64,000 bases of DNA from JAHFTW01 sp038046785 (GCA_038046785.1 JBBSVM010000004.1:288012-352011), one strand, 5' to 3'; shown: positions 24,923 through 33,551, counted from the first letter of the stretch. Numbers and translations: made by a program. Notes: a model not told the origin generated them from the letters alone.

Positions 24923-25632
24923 CACAATTCCCTCCCAAGAATAACTGGATCCAGGCGACCCGTGTACAAGGCCATGCCCACGACGGCACCCCAGGCGCCG
25001 GTTCGGGCAAGGGCTTCCAAATCCGCCATGCCGCCAACACCTCCGCTTGCGATGACGGGAATTCCAACGGCATCCACGACGGACCGCGTCGCCGCGAGGT
25101 CAGGACCCGCCATCGCGCCTTCAACCGAGACTTGTGTGAAAAGCACTGCCTTGGCTCCCGCGGCTTCGGCGTCGCGCGCCACCTCGGCGGGCGTTCGCGC
25201 GACGGTCTGCGTCCAGCCGTGCGTGGCAACGCGGGAACCACGCCCGTCCACTGCGACAATGAGTTGTGGCCCAAAGCGGCGCCCTGCCTCGCGCAGGAAT
25301 TCGGGCTCAAGAACGGCGCGAGTGCCCAGCACCACACGCGTCGCCCCCGCGGCAAGAATCGCTTCCGCTTCGTCGAGGCTGCGCAAGCCGCCGCCCACTT
25401 GGACCGGAACACGCGCCGAGCGCAAGATGGCCGAGACCGCGGATTGGTTGCCGCCGGCGCCAAGCGCGCGGTCGAGGTCCACGACGTGCAAAATTTTGGC
25501 TCCGGCATTCTGCCATCGCCGCGCAACGTCGACGGGCGCTTCGTCAAGTTGGACTGCAGTCTGGTTCGGGTCGCCGCCGACCAACTGGACGACGCGGCCG
25601 CCGCGCAAATCAATGGCGGGAATCACTTTCAT
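24922..25632 (-). CDS. hisA: Phosphoribosylformimino-5-aminoimidazole carboxamide ribotide isomerase
   Basis: A 236-residue TIM barrel carrying out the Amadori step. The catalytic acids Asp8 (IPAIDLRGG) and Asp129 (IVAVDGRG) are present, and VGGGLRS and ASGGVGG bind the phosphates. The loop-6 signature, normally SRDGT, is SVEGA near residue 170, a clear departure from most HisA and from hisF next door. The ATG at 25632 overlaps the hisH stop (ATGA); an in-frame GTG at 25641 would add three residues. Confidence 0.95.
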   Translation of the reverse strand: MKVIPAIDLRGGRVVQLVGGDPNQTAVQLDEAPVDVARRWQNAGAKILHVVDLDRALGAGGNQSAVSAILRSARVPVQVGGGLRSLDEAEAILAAGATRVVLGTRAVLEPEFLREAGRRFGPQLIVAVDGRGSRVATHGWTQTVARTPAEVARDAEAAGAKAVLFTQVSVEGAMAGPDLAATRSVVDAVGIPVIASGGVGGMADLEALARTGAWGAVVGMALYTGRLDPVILGREL

Positions 25633-26204
25633 GCAAGCCACCTCGCGAGAAGTCGCAGCCCGGCAGCCCCCGATTTTTCAGGATGGAACTGAACACCTCG
25701 CACCGACCCTTCTGCGACCTCGGCGGGATACGGCACGCCGTGGCTGGCGGTCGCCGCCGTTGCGCGGCTGTCGGGAGCGACAAAACTGTGCACGAAGTAG
25801 TAGTGTTCGTTGGCTTCGCTGAGGGCATCCGAACGGGTGGTCTCGATGTTGTTCCACCCCATCGCAGGAACCGTCGCGTGGCGCAGAGTCCAGACATTGC
25901 CTTGGAGCCAGCCGAGGCCGCGAGCGCCCGGCGATTCCTCCGACGATTCGAACAGCAATTGCATTCCAAGACAAATCCCCAAGATGGGGACGCGGCGGCG
26001 ACGCGCTGCCTCGAGCGCGGGGCGGAAGGGTTCGAGGCGAGAGGCTGCGGCACCGAAGGCGCCAACACCGGGAAGGACGATGCGTGCGGCTGTGGAGAGT
26101 TCGGCGGGGTCGGTGACAATGCGCGGCGTCGCCCCGCAGGCGATGAGCGCCTTGTTCAGACTGTGCAAGTTGCCCACACCGTAATCGACGATGGCGACGT
26201 TCAT
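25629..26204 (-). CDS. hisH: Imidazole glycerol phosphate synthase glutaminase subunit
   Basis: A 191-residue class I glutamine amidotransferase that feeds ammonia to HisF. The catalytic triad is Cys78 (GICLGMQLLFE), His174 and Glu176 (VQFHPEKS). VDYGVGNLHS (7-16) and the oxyanion-side LPGVGAFG (44-51) are typical. It overlaps both hisC and hisA by 4 nt, keeping the two synthase-linked activities in one tightly coupled transcript. Confidence 0.97.
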   Translation of the reverse strand: MNVAIVDYGVGNLHSLNKALIACGATPRIVTDPAELSTAARIVLPGVGAFGAAASRLEPFRPALEAARRRRVPILGICLGMQLLFESSEESPGARGLGWLQGNVWTLRHATVPAMGWNNIETTRSDALSEANEHYYFVHSFVAPDSRATAATASHGVPYPAEVAEGSVRGVQFHPEKSGAAGLRLLARWLA

Positions 26205-27193
26205 GCCTTCGCCGCTCCCAGTGCAACGTCCAGGGCATCCAGAAATGCCTCTCGCACGTCGGCGGGGCCAACGGTGATGCGGACGTGGTTCGACAGCGGT
26301 CCCTTGAAGGTGCGAATGCGGTAGCCCCTGCTTCGAAGTGCCGCTTCCAATGCAGGCACCTGAACTGGGCTGCGGGCGAACAGGAAATTGGCGCCGCTTG
26401 GCGCGACCGTGAAGCCACGCTTGGCCAGGGCCGCGGCCCAGATGGGGAGTTCCCGCTTCGTCGCGGCGACGCTCGATTGCATGAACCGAGTGTCCTGGAG
26501 CGCCTGGGCAGCAACCGTTTCGCTGTGGCGGCTCAATTTGTACGGGCCGCCCATCGCGTTGCAGACCGCAGCGAGGCCTGGCTCCATCAAGCCGAAGCCG
26601 ACGCGCAGCCCGGCGAGGCCATGCGCTTTGCTGAGGGTGCGCAACACCGCCAAATTGGGCCGCTCCAAGACCCACGACGAAAACGAATCACCGAGGTACT
26701 CGATGTAGGCTTCATCGAGGATGGTGAACCGGGCGCGCTCGACGAGGTCGCGGACGAAGGCGCGGTCGACGACGGCTCCATCCGGGTTGTTCGGCCGCGC
26801 GAGGTAGCTGACGTCCCCCTCTGCGAGGCGACGCGCATCGAGCGGCACAGGCATCGGCTTGCCGTGATTCTGAATGGTGTGGATGGGGACCATGCTGAAG
26901 GTGGGCTCTGCGAACGCCACCGTCTGCCCGGGCCGCAAGAGAGCACGAAAGAGCAGGTCGAGGACTTGGTCCGTGCCGGAGGCTGCGGCGACGTGCGAGG
27001 CAGGAACGCCATAGTGGGCCGCGGCGGCGGCGCGCAGCAGCGGACTGTTTGCCTCTGGATAGCGCTCCGCGTCGGGGACCGGTCGTGCGGCAGCAGGGTT
27101 GACACCAAACAGATTGGTGTTGGAGGCGAGGTCCACTCCAGCCATCGCTGCCTCTTCGTAGGAAACGCCGGAAAGCTCGGGACGCCAGATCAT
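26201..27193 (-). CDS. hisC: Histidinol-phosphate aminotransferase
   Basis: A 330-residue PLP-dependent fold-type I aminotransferase. The start LASNTNLFGVNP matches the family's L-N-E-NP region, with Thr-Asn in place of the more common Asn-Glu. ARPNNPDGAVV (about 133-143) and ILDEAYIEYLGD hold the cofactor ring, and Lys in RTLSKAHGLAGLRVG forms the Schiff base. Position between hisD and hisH, with 4-nt overlaps on both sides, decides the substrate over other aminotransferases. Confidence 0.95.
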   Translation of the reverse strand: MIWRPELSGVSYEEAAMAGVDLASNTNLFGVNPAAARPVPDAERYPEANSPLLRAAAAAHYGVPASHVAAASGTDQVLDLLFRALLRPGQTVAFAEPTFSMVPIHTIQNHGKPMPVPLDARRLAEGDVSYLARPNNPDGAVVDRAFVRDLVERARFTILDEAYIEYLGDSFSSWVLERPNLAVLRTLSKAHGLAGLRVGFGLMEPGLAAVCNAMGGPYKLSRHSETVAAQALQDTRFMQSSVAATKRELPIWAAALAKRGFTVAPSGANFLFARSPVQVPALEAALRSRGYRIRTFKGPLSNHVRITVGPADVREAFLDALDVALGAAKA

Positions 27194-28446
27194 GGTGCAC
27201 CCCGCATCGTCGCGGCGTGCGCAAACAGCCCTTCCGCTTCGGCGACCGGGAGTGCCTTGCGCAAAGCGGGCAGCGCCTTCCGGGAGACTTCCTGATGCGT
27301 GGCGCGGCGCAGGAACGTCTCGACGTCGAGCCCGCCCCAGGACCGAGCGAGTCCCGCCGTCGGAAGGACGTGGTTGGAGCCAGAAATGTAGTCCCCGAAA
27401 GCGACGCGGCTGTGCGGACCAAGGAAAGCGCTGCCGTAGTTGTGAATCTTATTGAAGAGCGCGCGCGGCGCCTTGACTTGCAGGCTAAGGTGTTCCGCGG
27501 CTGTCGCGTCGGCAAGGGCGGCAAGCGAACCGGCCGGGCATTGAATGAGCCAACCGTTCGCGAGCGCCTTCTGGACGATTTCCTTTCGCGGCGTCGATGC
27601 GGCTTGCCGCTCGACTTCAGCGGCGACGGCGGCAAGAAATGCCGAATTGGAACTGGCGACAGCGCACCAAGCCTGCGGGTCGTGCTCCGCCTGGGCGACC
27701 AACTCTCCGGCGACCATGCCGACATCGGCCGTGGCGTCGGCCAGGACAAGAATCTCACTCGGGCCAGCCGGGGCATCGATGGGTGCCACGCCAGCAACGA
27801 GCGCTTTGGCTGCAGCAACGTACGCGTTGCCGGGGCCGACGATGCGCTCGACCGCCGGAACCGTCTCGGTGCCGTGGGCCATCGCAAAGATGGCTTGCGC
27901 GCCTCCGACTGCGAACACCCGATCGGCGCCAGCGAGGTAGAGTGCAGCGAGCGTGATGTCGGCTGGCTTGCCCGTCGGCCCCGGCGGCGTACAGGCAACC
28001 ACCGAGGCGACCCCAGCAACCTTGGCCGGAACGATGCACATCAACGCCGTGCTCGGGTACGAGGCCCGACCGCCAGGGATGTACGCGCCAGCCGAGGCAA
28101 CCGGCAGGTTGCGGCGGCCCAAGCGGACGCCAGCGGGGGACGTCCACTGCATCGGCTTGGGCATTTGCGCGGTGTGGAACGCGGCGATCGCGTCCCGGCA
28201 GGCCGTGAGTCCCGCTTTCAATTTCGGGTCGAGCCGCTTCCAGGCGTCTTGCAGTTCCTTGCGCGGAATCTCGAGCTGCTTGGGCGCGAAGCCGTCGAAG
28301 CGCACGCTCAGTTCGCGGATGGCCGCATCGCCACCGGTTCGCACGGCGTCCTGGATGGGGCGCACCGCGTCGAAGGGGAGGTCGGGAATGCGGCCTCGTC
28401 CGTCCAAGATGGCGGCGCGGTCGGCGGGCCACCGTCCCCGTTTCAC
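27190..28446 (-). CDS. hisD: Histidinol dehydrogenase
   Basis: A 418-residue zinc-dependent enzyme for the last two oxidation steps. Landmarks are YIPGGRASYPSTALM, VVACTPPGPTGKPAD, GPGNAYVAAAKALV, GPSEILVLAD, QAEHDPQAW with its zinc-binding His, and NHVLPTAGLAR near the C-terminus. Length is normal. It starts with an ATG that overlaps the hisG stop and ends within hisC. Confidence 0.97.
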   Translation of the reverse strand: MKRGRWPADRAAILDGRGRIPDLPFDAVRPIQDAVRTGGDAAIRELSVRFDGFAPKQLEIPRKELQDAWKRLDPKLKAGLTACRDAIAAFHTAQMPKPMQWTSPAGVRLGRRNLPVASAGAYIPGGRASYPSTALMCIVPAKVAGVASVVACTPPGPTGKPADITLAALYLAGADRVFAVGGAQAIFAMAHGTETVPAVERIVGPGNAYVAAAKALVAGVAPIDAPAGPSEILVLADATADVGMVAGELVAQAEHDPQAWCAVASSNSAFLAAVAAEVERQAASTPRKEIVQKALANGWLIQCPAGSLAALADATAAEHLSLQVKAPRALFNKIHNYGSAFLGPHSRVAFGDYISGSNHVLPTAGLARSWGGLDVETFLRRATHQEVSRKALPALRKALPVAEAEGLFAHAATMRGAP

Positions 28447-29297
28447 GCGACCAGCCTCTCGATGGGGAGAACCAGGATGCCCTGGGCGCCGATGGCCTGC
28501 AGACGCTCCAGCGTCTCGTTGACGAGCCGCTCCGCCACGACGGCGTGCACCGCTTTCATGCCGGGCTGCGCCACTTCCAGGATGGTCGGACCGTTGAGGC
28601 CGGGCAGGATGCGGCGCGCATCGTCCAAGGCGGCAACGGGTACATTGGCCATGACGTACCGCTTGCCCTCGGCTTGGACAACCGAGTCGAGCTGCGCCGC
28701 AAGCCGAGCAATCTCCGCCCCTTTCGTGCGCAGCGCCTCTGGGCTGGCGAGAAGTCGGGCGCTGGAGCGCAGGATCTCACCCTCCTCGACAAGACCGTTC
28801 ATGGCGAGCGTGCTGCCGCTCGAGACCAGGTCCACGATGGCGGAGGCGACTCCGATGTGCGGCGTAAGCTCCGTTGCGCCGCTCACCTGGATGACATGAA
28901 CATTCGTTCCGCGCGCCGCGAAGTGGGCGCGGGCGATGCGGGGGAAGCTGGTGGCGACCTTCGTTCCCGCCGGCAGTGGCTTGCCGCGCAGGGGGGACTC
29001 CTCCGGCAGGGCAAGGACGAGTCGGCAGGCGCCGTAGCCCAAGTCGCGCACCTCCACAACGTTGTCGACTCCGGATTCACGCAGGACATCGAGGCCGGTG
29101 ATGCCGAGATCCACCACCCCCTCGGCGACGAAGCCGGGGATGTCGGCGGCGCGGGTGAAGACCAAGTTGAGGTCGTGGTCCGTGGCGGCGAAGAGCTGAC
29201 GCTCGCTTTGCAGGTGGACGCGGATGCCCGCCTTGCGAAGGGTCTCGAGTGTCTTTGGGTTCAATCTTCCTTTGTTGGGGACTGCCAAGCGGAGCAA
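28443..29297 (-). CDS. hisG: ATP phosphoribosyltransferase (long form)
   Basis: A 284-residue HisG of the long type: the catalytic domain opens with LRLAVPNKGRLNPKTLETL, includes EGVVDLGITGLDVLRESG and the PRPP loop ELTPHIGVASAIVDLVSSGSTL-like region (VSSGSTLAMNG). It ends in an ACT-like regulatory domain (from about residue 210), so feedback inhibition by histidine is expected and no HisZ is needed. The start codon is TTG at 29297, with the standard MLRLAVPNKGR beginning. It is the first gene of the operon; 29298-29416 may be its leader. Confidence 0.95.
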   Translation of the reverse strand: MLRLAVPNKGRLNPKTLETLRKAGIRVHLQSERQLFAATDHDLNLVFTRAADIPGFVAEGVVDLGITGLDVLRESGVDNVVEVRDLGYGACRLVLALPEESPLRGKPLPAGTKVATSFPRIARAHFAARGTNVHVIQVSGATELTPHIGVASAIVDLVSSGSTLAMNGLVEEGEILRSSARLLASPEALRTKGAEIARLAAQLDSVVQAEGKRYVMANVPVAALDDARRILPGLNGPTILEVAQPGMKAVHAVVAERLVNETLERLQAIGAQGILVLPIERLVA

Positions 29298-29309
29298 AAA
29301 CGAATCACC

Positions 29310-29420
29310 GGCCTGGCCTGTCCGGACGTCCCGTCAGGCGTGCAGATGCTGCGCGTGTGCGAGCGGGAGGCCAGGCCAGGCCACGCAAGAGCGACACCGC
29401 ACCCCCATGATGAACATCAT
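29310..29420 (-). promoter_or_regulatory. Candidate leader/operator region of the his operon
   Basis: Between the HAD gene and hisG lie two inverted repeats: GGCCTGGCCT (29310-29319) with AGGCCAGGCC (29368-29377), and the palindrome ATGATG-AA-CATCAT (29407-29420). The latter overlaps the HAD stop codon. No clear TATA box stands 25 nt before the hisG start, so transcription may begin further upstream and include this region. A regulatory role is inferred. Confidence 0.35.
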
Positions 29421-30064
29421 TGCCCAGAAACGAGCAGGGGCTGGAGGGCGTCCAGGAGGGTCGCTGGAGCGGAGCGGTGATGCGTCGCCGCTGCGACAAC
29501 GGCCGGGTCGGTCGTGAACACCGCAATGCTGCGGCCAACCTTCTGGAAGACCGGAATGTCGTTGGAGCCATTACCAACATGAGCCACTGCGGCCGCTGGA
29601 ACCCGGTTGTGCGACAGCCACGCCTCGAGATTGGGCCACTTGGCGAAGCGGGGCGTGAAGTCGGCACGAATGCGGCCGTTGGGTGTCGGAGCCGGTGACG
29701 CAACGAGCGCGTCCACACCGAACCGGAGCACCGCGGCGGCGGCCCACTCCGGCTGGTCCGTCGTCACGACAACGCGCCAGCCGCGCCGGTGCGCCTCGGC
29801 AACCGCTTCAGTGATTCCCGGCGTCCACGACCCGCTCTGTGCGAGAGCGTTCTGGACCGACGTGACCGAGAGGCCGTCGAAGTGAGCGACGTCGGCGGCG
29901 AATGCCGCCTCGATCCCGATGCGACCTTGCTGGTAGGCGACCAGGGTTGCCTCCAGCCGGTCGCCAAAGCCAAGCACACGAGCAGCAGCGTTGAACGCCG
30001 CAGGATGAATGAGCGTCCCATCCAAATCGAGCGAGAGCACTCGAACGGCAGGCAGGAGGCTCAT
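29417..30064 (-). CDS. HAD-family phosphatase (phosphoserine/histidinol-phosphate phosphatase candidate)
   Basis: A 215-residue HAD hydrolase. Motif I is LDLDGTLIH (residues 12-20), the cap follows, motif II is VVVTTDQPEW with its Thr, and motif IV GNGSNDIPVFQKVG holds the metal-binding Asp. The layout resembles SerB/Gph-type enzymes. It overlaps the ABC permease gene (ATGA) but lies directly upstream of hisG on the same strand. Because no histidinol-phosphate phosphatase is present among the his genes, this is a reasonable candidate for that missing step, though the substrate is not shown by the sequence. Confidence 0.7.
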   Translation of the reverse strand: MSLLPAVRVLSLDLDGTLIHPAAFNAAARVLGFGDRLEATLVAYQQGRIGIEAAFAADVAHFDGLSVTSVQNALAQSGSWTPGITEAVAEAHRRGWRVVVTTDQPEWAAAAVLRFGVDALVASPAPTPNGRIRADFTPRFAKWPNLEAWLSHNRVPAAAVAHVGNGSNDIPVFQKVGRSIAVFTTDPAVVAAATHHRSAPATLLDALQPLLVSGQ

Positions 30065-31341
30065 TCGTAGGAGAGCGCCTGAATGGGCTGAATCCGCGTC
30101 GCCCGGCGCGCCGGCAGGAACCCCGCGACGACTCCGACCAGGATGCCGACGGCGAGGCTGATGCCGATCCACTCGTACGGGATGACGACGGCGGCGCCCG
30201 AGTCCGCGAAGAGGACGCCGACCACGAGCGCCCCGAGCCCCAATCCCAGCCCGAGGCCGATGAGGGAACCGACGACGCCGATGACGATGGCCTCCAGCAA
30301 AAACAGCCGTAGGATGTCGCCGTTGCGCGCACCAATCGCTTTCATGACGCCGATTTCGCGGGTGCGTTCGGTGACGGAGACCAGCATGATGTTGGCGATG
30401 CCGATGCCGCCGACGATGAGGCTCACGACGGCGATGGCGCCGATGAAGAGCGTCACCTGGTCGAAGACAGCGCTGATGGAGGCAACGATGTCGCTCGAGG
30501 TCGCCACCTCGATGACGGTCTCGCTCGACAGCAAGGCGGTTGCGTCGGAATTGGGGCCTTCGATGTAGGCTTTCACGGCATCGCGTACTTGGGTTGTCTT
30601 GCCGGCGGAATCAGCAACCACGGTGAAGCCGGCGAAGACGACGACCTGCTGGCCCGTCTGCGGGCTCTGAATCTTGACGTTGTAGAACGGGTCAACCGGG
30701 ACGTACACCTGCGCGTTCGCGGAGCCGAAGAGCGAGTCGCTCTTGGCAAGGATGCCCGCCACCTTGGCGTCGCGGCCGGTGCCATCGGGGAACTGGACGC
30801 GGATGGTGTCGCCAGCCTTCATTTTGGAACCGGTGAGGTTGCCGAGAATCTGCGCCACCGTGTCGCCAAGCACAACTTCGGCCTTGCCATCCGCGAACGC
30901 TCCACCGTCGGCGTAGGTCGTCGAACTGCGGGCGCGCACCTCGTCGGATTGGCTCGTGGTTGCACTCACGGTGCGGAACGAGAGCGTCTTGCCCTTGACG
31001 CGCAACTCCGAGGTCGGCAGATCGCCGCTTGGAATCACGCGGTCCACACCGGGAAGAGCTTCCAGCGCCGCTTGGTCGCGACTCGTGAAAATGTTCCCGA
31101 ACGCGCCAGCATCTGGCGGCCCCTGGTTCTCGGTGCCTTTGAGGGTGGCCGTGACGAAGACGACGCGGTTGTCCACGTCATCGAATTCGCCCACCACGCT
31201 CGCCTCGAACGACTTCCCGAGCGTCACGACGGCGAGCACGGAGCTGACACCGATGATGACGCCGAGAATGGTGAGCAGGCTGCGTGTCTTGTGGCTCCAC
31301 AGCGATCCGACCGCCATGCGGAACGTCTCGCGGAAAATCAT
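30061..31341 (-). CDS. MacB/FtsX-type ABC transporter permease
   Basis: A 426-residue permease of the MacB/LolC type. One N-terminal membrane helix sits in SLLTILGVIIGVSSVLAVVTLG (about 21-42). A large extracytoplasmic domain follows (to about 295), then three C-terminal helices including VVSLIVGGIGIANIMLVSVTERTREIGVMKAIGA. It ends with the family's RRATRIQPIQALSYE. With the ATPase encoded just upstream (ATGA overlap) it should act on lipids, peptides or lipoproteins at the outer face of the membrane. The number of lipoproteins in this window makes a lipoprotein role attractive but unproven. Confidence 0.9.
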   Translation of the reverse strand: MIFRETFRMAVGSLWSHKTRSLLTILGVIIGVSSVLAVVTLGKSFEASVVGEFDDVDNRVVFVTATLKGTENQGPPDAGAFGNIFTSRDQAALEALPGVDRVIPSGDLPTSELRVKGKTLSFRTVSATTSQSDEVRARSSTTYADGGAFADGKAEVVLGDTVAQILGNLTGSKMKAGDTIRVQFPDGTGRDAKVAGILAKSDSLFGSANAQVYVPVDPFYNVKIQSPQTGQQVVVFAGFTVVADSAGKTTQVRDAVKAYIEGPNSDATALLSSETVIEVATSSDIVASISAVFDQVTLFIGAIAVVSLIVGGIGIANIMLVSVTERTREIGVMKAIGARNGDILRLFLLEAIVIGVVGSLIGLGLGLGLGALVVGVLFADSGAAVVIPYEWIGISLAVGILVGVVAGFLPARRATRIQPIQALSYE

Positions 31342-32228
31342 GGCCGCACCTCCGGGTCGTAGTCGCCGGACCATTTCGGGCGCACCGGCGTGAAGGATCG
31401 GCCTCCCGGCCCGACGATCTGCCGCACGGCGGGCGCACGGCGGTCGACCGGTGCTGCGGGCGGCGGGGTCGCGGCGACCGTCGAGCGGTGCGGTTCGACC
31501 GCCGCAGGCGGAGCGGCCCAGGCGCGCGGGCGGGCGTGGCCCGTCTCGATGCGCTCGATGCGGCCATCCTTGAACCGGATGATGCGCTCGGCGTGGCGCG
31601 CAACCTCTTCGTCGTGCGTCACCTGGATGATGGTCTTGCCTTCGCTGTGCAGGCGGGCGAAAAGCGCCATGATCTCGGCGCCGGTCTTGGAATCGAGGTT
31701 TCCGGTCGGCTCATCTGCCAGGAGGATGGGCGGATCGAGCGCCAGCGCGCGAGCAATGGCGACGCGCTGCTTCTGACCGCCAGAGAGCTGGTTGGGGCGG
31801 TGCTTGAGCCGGTCGCCAAGCCCGACAAGCTCGAGAAGGTGTGTTGCGCGGGCGCGGCGCTCCGTCCTGCCGACGCCGGCGATGGCGAGCGGCAGCATGA
31901 CGTTCTGCAGCGCCGTGAGCCGCGGCATGAGGTTGAAGGACTGGAAGATGAAACCGAGCGATTCCCGGCGCGCAAGCGCGCCCTGCTTGGCGGAGAGTTG
32001 GCCGACATCCTTGCCCAACAGGCGCATCGAGCCCGCGCTGGGGCGGTCGAGGATGCCCACAAGGTTGAGCAGCGTGGATTTGCCGGAGCCGCTTGGACCC
32101 ATGATGGCGACGAACTCGCCACGGCCGATGGTGAGGTCCACCGATTTCAGAACCTGCAGCTCTTCGCCGCCGTTCGGGTAGCTCTTGCCGAGGCTGACCG
32201 CCTGCACCGCGAATGTCTCGCCTGCCAC
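31338..32228 (-). CDS. MacB/LolD-type ABC transporter ATPase with Pro-rich tail
   Basis: A 296-residue ATP-binding subunit. Walker A is GPSGSGKST (44-52), the signature LSGGQKQRVAIARAL, Walker B ILLADEPTGNLD, and the switch His is in VTHDEEV. The LolD/MacB mark is FQSFNLMPRLTALQNVMLPL. After the normal end near residue 230 it carries an unusual 65-residue tail rich in Pro, Ala and Arg (for example ATPPPAAPVDRRAP), not typical of the family. The start is the GTG at 32228, with TTCAAATC about 25 nt upstream. It overlaps the permease gene by 4 nt. Confidence 0.93.
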   Translation of the reverse strand: MAGETFAVQAVSLGKSYPNGGEELQVLKSVDLTIGRGEFVAIMGPSGSGKSTLLNLVGILDRPSAGSMRLLGKDVGQLSAKQGALARRESLGFIFQSFNLMPRLTALQNVMLPLAIAGVGRTERRARATHLLELVGLGDRLKHRPNQLSGGQKQRVAIARALALDPPILLADEPTGNLDSKTGAEIMALFARLHSEGKTIIQVTHDEEVARHAERIIRFKDGRIERIETGHARPRAWAAPPAAVEPHRSTVAATPPPAAPVDRRAPAVRQIVGPGGRSFTPVRPKWSGDYDPEVRP

Positions 32229-32276
32229 GATGCGTCGACCTTCGAGCGCGATTTGAAGCCGACCCCTGGGAAGTCG

Positions 32277-33524
32277 TTAGTTGGCGTCGAACTCGCCCTT
32301 GCGCGCGGCGTCAATCCAGCGCTTGGCGACGCCAGCGGTGACGTCGAGGCCCTGGATGCGCACTTTGCGGCCGCGCTCGGCTTCCTTGACCTTCACGGAG
32401 AGCGCCTCGGGATCCTCGGCGGCGAGCTGCGGGATGCTGCGGATGCCCGCCTTGACGAGCACTTCGGCCGACTGGGGGCCGACGCCCTTGAGGCGCATCA
32501 GGGTCGCCATGGACTGCCATTCGCGCACCAGGTCCGGCATCACGTCGATGGCAGGGCCAATCTGGTCGGGCTTCGCGGCCAAGAGCTGCGGGATGGTGAT
32601 GATGCCCTGGGCGTTGAGGCGGCTCGCGAAGGTGGCACCGATGCCCTCGATGGAGATGATGTGCTGCTTCTCCTCACCGGGGGCGAACGTGATGGCGGGC
32701 TTCTTGGCCGACGAGGCGAGGTGGGTGTTGGAGTCCTCGAGCTCGCGCTGCTTGACCATGAGGACCGCCTCGCGCTTGCGGAAGTTGCCAAGCTCGTTGT
32801 CGAGCGTCTGGCGCAGAGCAGCCTGCTCCATGTCGCGGCGCTCCATGCCCTCGAGCGTCTCGTCGATGCGGATGTTGGTCTTCTTCTGGGAGCCCTCGAG
32901 CGCAGTGACGCGCTCCTTGAGCTCGGCGAGGAGGGGGGAGTTGACGCGGTCGGCGGTGCGCAGCGCGGTGAGGTCCTTCTTCATGTCCGCGACATCCTTC
33001 ACGAGCTGCTCGATGGTGGTGCGGTAGGCGGGCTCCTTGCTGAGCGCGTTGGCGCGGTCCATCGCTTCCTGGGCCATCTTCATCGCCTTGTTGGCGGCAA
33101 GAATGGCGTTGTCGAACTTGCCGTCGCGCTCGTTGAACTCGCGGCGCATGGACTCCTTGAGGTCGGCGAGATCGCGGCGCAGGGAGTCGCGGAACTCACG
33201 CTGGGCATCCTCTTCGGCCTTGCGCAGGGCGGCCATGCGGTCCGACTCGCTCTGGAAGAGGCTTTTGACCTGCTTCTCGACGTCGAAAATGACGCCGATG
33301 CGCAGCAGGAAGAGAATGAGGACGATGACGATGACGACGCCAATCAGCAGGGCGCTGGTGACGGCGGGGCCCACTTGGAACAGGCCGGGGCCGGTGATGC
33401 CACCCAGGCCGAGCACGAGGGCAGCGATGACGCCAGCGGCCGCGATGATGGCGAGGTTGCGGAAAAAGCGGACGTTACGCTGGGCAAAATCTGCGGGGTC
33501 GCTCTCGTTGGGGGCGCCGGTCAT
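32277..33524 (-). CDS. Membrane-anchored coiled-coil protein with tandem helix-hairpin-helix domains
   Basis: A 415-residue protein. Two membrane helices (about 21-40 and 52-78) are followed by a long charged coiled coil (about 82-270, with runs such as EEDAQREFRDSLRRDLADLK). The end carries two helix-hairpin-helix modules: ISIEGIGATFASRLNAQGI and LKGVGPQSAEVLVKAGI. HhH modules usually bind DNA backbone, so this could tether DNA to the membrane. The ATG at 33524 is chosen because a TTATT box lies 25 nt upstream; an earlier ATG would add 18 residues. A second HhH protein lies at 43816. Function is not known. Confidence 0.7.
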   Translation of the reverse strand: MTGAPNESDPADFAQRNVRFFRNLAIIAAAGVIAALVLGLGGITGPGLFQVGPAVTSALLIGVVIVIVLILFLLRIGVIFDVEKQVKSLFQSESDRMAALRKAEEDAQREFRDSLRRDLADLKESMRREFNERDGKFDNAILAANKAMKMAQEAMDRANALSKEPAYRTTIEQLVKDVADMKKDLTALRTADRVNSPLLAELKERVTALEGSQKKTNIRIDETLEGMERRDMEQAALRQTLDNELGNFRKREAVLMVKQRELEDSNTHLASSAKKPAITFAPGEEKQHIISIEGIGATFASRLNAQGIITIPQLLAAKPDQIGPAIDVMPDLVREWQSMATLMRLKGVGPQSAEVLVKAGIRSIPQLAAEDPEALSVKVKEAERGRKVRIQGLDVTAGVAKRWIDAARKGEFDAN

Positions 33525-33546
33525 GGGGGCGGGCAAGAGGCGCCCC

Positions 33547-33551
33547 AATAA
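33547..33551 (-). promoter_or_regulatory. TATA-like box for the HhH membrane protein gene
   Basis: AATAA on the plus strand, read as TTATT on the coding strand, centred 25 nt upstream of the ATG at 33524. Confidence 0.5.

Noticed and set aside
29298..29416. A small leader peptide for histidine attenuation
   Set aside because: No run of histidine codons behind a plausible start is present, and this kind of attenuation is not expected in archaea.
31284..33551. A 755-codon plus-strand frame opposite the ABC ATPase and HhH protein
   Set aside because: Acidic, repetitive composition and full overlap with recognisable genes mark it as a shadow.
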